Of a stretch of 7,524 nucleotides of DNA, positions 6,146 to 7,524 are shown one piece after another (position 1 is the stretch's first letter; every line of letters begins with the position of its first letter). The stretch is taken from the NCBI GenBank assembly GCA_003520455.1, contig DOUV01000419.1:1-7524 (forward strand). The letters run 5' to 3'. Below the pieces are notes generated by a model. The model searched no databases, had not been told where the DNA came from, and was given only the letters and a program-made list of their open reading frames with translations. Position numbers and translations under genes: made by a program. The DNA is from Chloroflexota bacterium. Lineage in GTDB: Bacteria; Chloroflexota; Anaerolineae; Ardenticatenales; Ardenticatenaceae.

Positions 6146-7162
6146 ATGGTAGCAGTCAGTATTGGCGTCATCGGACTCGGCCGGATGGGCCAACTCTACT
6201 GTGAGCATGTCGCCCGGCAGATCGGCGGCGCTCGACTCGTAGCGGTTGCGAGCCTCACACCGGCAGTCGCGGCGGAGGTGGCCAGCCAGTTCAGCGGTGT
6301 GAAAGCCTACACCACCCATCAAGACTTGTTGGCCGACCCGACGATTCAGGGCGTGATCATCGCGACGCCCACGAGCACCCATTGTGAGATCGCCGTGGCG
6401 GCGGCTGAGGCGGGCAAGGCGATCTTCTGCGAGAAACCCACCTCGCTCACGCTGGCCGAGACTGATAGAATGGTGGCGGTCGTGGAGAGGGCAGACGTAC
6501 CGTTCCAGATCGGCTTCATGCGCCGCTTCGATAAGGGATACGTGGCGGCCAAACATAAGATTGAGGAAGGTGTCATCGGGACGCCGGTGATGGTGCGCTC
6601 GATCGGCCGCGACCCACATCGCACCAGCCTCGAATACGCCAGTCCCGCCAAAAGCGGTGGGTTGATCATCGACATGGCAATTCACGACTTCGACCTCGCT
6701 CGCTGGCTCATGAACGACGAGGTGGAGCGAGTCTACGCGGAGGGCGGCGTGCTGGTCTACCCGGAACTGGCTGAAGTCGGCGACATCGACAACGCCATGA
6801 TCTGTCTGCGGTTCGTGAGCGGCGGTCTCGGCAACATCGAGGTGAGCCGGAACGCCCGCTATGGCTATGATATTCAGTGCGAAATCTTAGGCTCCGAAGG
6901 CGGCCTCCGCGTGGGCTATCTCCGCGATACTCCCCTGCTCGTACTCACGCGCCAGGGTGCCCACCACGACGTGGTTCCCTACTTTCCTGAACGCTTCGGC
7001 CCGGCCTACGCTGCTCAAATCGAGCATTTCGTCCGGTGCATCCAGCGCGACGAGAGGCCAGCGGTTGGCCCGGCCGATGCCCGAGCGGCGCTCCAGATCA
7101 GCATTGCGGCGACCCGGTCCCAACACGAGGGCCGCCCCGTCCGCGTCGCGGAGGTGGAATGA
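6146..7162 (+). CDS. iolG: Inositol 2-dehydrogenase-like Gfo/Idh/MocA oxidoreductase
   Basis: A 338-residue NAD-dependent dehydrogenase, the usual length for IolG. It has the Rossmann motif GVIGLGRMG (7-15), EKP at 96-98 with Lys97, and GGLIIDMAIHDFDLARWLM (171-189), giving Asp176 and His180. The Lys-Asp-His catalytic set and the signatures QIGFMRRFDKGY (121-132) and RSIGRDP (151-157) match myo-inositol dehydrogenases, which oxidise myo-inositol to 2-keto-myo-inositol (scyllo-inosose). Related enzymes act on scyllo-inositol or other sugars, so the exact substrate is inferred. ATG 6146 is supported by GAGGA (6131-6135), 10 nt upstream, and by the correct family N-terminus. No other iol genes are visible. 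A lipoprotein gene begins 237 nt downstream and may encode a matching solute-binding protein. I see no convincing promoter in the 5864-6145 gap, so cotranscription with 4685-5863 is possible. Confidence 0.88.
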   Translation: MVAVSIGVIGLGRMGQLYCEHVARQIGGARLVAVASLTPAVAAEVASQFSGVKAYTTHQDLLADPTIQGVIIATPTSTHCEIAVAAAEAGKAIFCEKPTSLTLAETDRMVAVVERADVPFQIGFMRRFDKGYVAAKHKIEEGVIGTPVMVRSIGRDPHRTSLEYASPAKSGGLIIDMAIHDFDLARWLMNDEVERVYAEGGVLVYPELAEVGDIDNAMICLRFVSGGLGNIEVSRNARYGYDIQCEILGSEGGLRVGYLRDTPLLVLTRQGAHHDVVPYFPERFGPAYAAQIEHFVRCIQRDERPAVGPADARAALQISIAATRSQHEGRPVRVAEVE

Positions 7163-7387
7163 GAGCCGTCCGCTTGCTGCTGATCCTTTACAGCTCCCTG
7201 CAATTGATCGCCCGTTGGGCCAACTGTCGCTCTGGGCAGGCACGAGCAGTGCCTCGGCGCGCGGCACGTTGAGTTGGCAGGGTCGAACGATGGAAGGGGG
7301 TGATGCCGGGCTGAGAGCGACTTGAACTCACCTCGTGTGCGCCGGGAAATGTGCTGTTTACCACCATTTCAAGTCCTTTCATCAATC

Positions 7388-7395
7388 AGGAGGAG
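7388..7395 (+). promoter_or_regulatory. Strong ribosome-binding site fixing a GTG start
   Basis: AGGAGGAG lies 4 nt before GTG 7400; its core AGGAGG is 6 nt away. This selects GTG over the ATG eight codons later, which would leave the signal peptide without its basic N-terminus. Confidence 0.8.
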
Positions 7396-7399
7396 AAGC

Positions 7400-7524
7400 G
7401 TGAAGCACCTGCGAACGTTTGTCATGGCAGTCTTGTTGATCGCGGCGGTTGTGGTAGGGGCCTGTACTCAGGCAGCCACGCCCGCACCTGCCACGGCCAC
7501 GGCCCCCGCGGCCCAGCGCGCGAC
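7400..7524 (+). CDS. Secreted lipoprotein, 5' end only (possible solute-binding protein)
   Basis: The first 41 codons of a gene running off the window. The product begins MKHLRTFVMAVLLIAAVVVG (GTG start read as Met), with a basic n-region, a hydrophobic core at about residues 7-19, and a lipobox VGAC placing the lipidated cysteine at Cys22. A Thr/Ala/Pro-rich linker follows (TQAATPAPATATAPAA). This is a textbook type II signal peptide plus flexible spacer, as in ABC-transporter solute-binding lipoproteins of Chloroflexota and other monoderm-like bacteria. Its place downstream of an inositol-dehydrogenase gene makes a sugar- or inositol-binding protein plausible, but no functional domain is inside the window. 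The 7163-7399 gap before it contains no clear promoter or gene. Confidence 0.8.
   Translation, partial: MKHLRTFVMAVLLIAAVVVGACTQAATPAPATATAPAAQRA

Noticed and set aside
5903..6685. A 260-codon minus-strand open frame across the oxidoreductase gap
   Set aside because: More than half is antisense to the iolG-like gene and no domain is recognisable. It was considered because it spans the intergenic gap, but nothing supports expression.
7159..7272. A 37-codon frame overlapping the iolG-like stop codon (ATGA)
   Set aside because: The overlap suggests coupling and the first residues are hydrophobic, but the remainder is Arg/Ala-rich with no domain and no separate evidence of coding.
7322..7350. 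TTGAAC as a -35 element for the lipoprotein gene
   Set aside because: The correctly spaced position reads GGAAAT, too poor a -10 to support.

Overview
The window reads as a piece of a GC-rich bacterial chromosome, most likely from the Chloroflexota (Thermomicrobia/Sphaerobacter-like). The main clue is a one-piece tmRNA whose decoded tag, GEPQLAMAA, is only nine residues long and starts with glycine. From memory, short Gly-Glu-starting tags are found in Thermomicrobium-type bacteria. The CydC-like transporter, the paired S41 peptidases and the inositol-type dehydrogenases fit that group but do not prove it.

Layout. Positions 1-273 (+) are the last 90 codons of an ABC exporter subunit resembling CydC. 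Positions 274-428 hold two hairpins, one of them a probable ssrA terminator. Positions 429-777 (-) are the tmRNA gene ssrA, with a readable promoter at 788-816. Its protein partner smpB lies just upstream on the same strand (872-1342). Positions 1343-1591 contain a striking small palindromic unit bounded by 10-bp direct repeats. Positions 1592-4081 (-) are two tandem S41 C-terminal processing peptidase genes, 12 nt apart, driven by a promoter with a perfect TATAAT at 4143-4171. Positions 4299-4684 (+) are a promoter and a leader of about 350 nt. Two Gfo/Idh/MocA oxidoreductases follow (4685-5863 and 6146-7162, the second like inositol 2-dehydrogenase). The window ends in the start of a lipoprotein gene (from 7400).

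Functionally there are three blocks. The trans-translation module (SmpB plus tmRNA) rescues stalled ribosomes and tags unfinished proteins. The two membrane-anchored S41 peptidases are extracytoplasmic proteases; a link to tagged-protein turnover is possible in principle because the family cleaves from C-termini, but nothing here demonstrates it. The rightward block looks like polyol or sugar oxidation next to a possible solute-binding lipoprotein.

No CRISPR array, prophage or transposase gene is visible. I do not see a clearly new multi-gene system. The most unusual items are the 1415-1502 element, the short glycine-initiated tmRNA tag, and a 71-nt tract of near-identity shared by the two peptidase genes.
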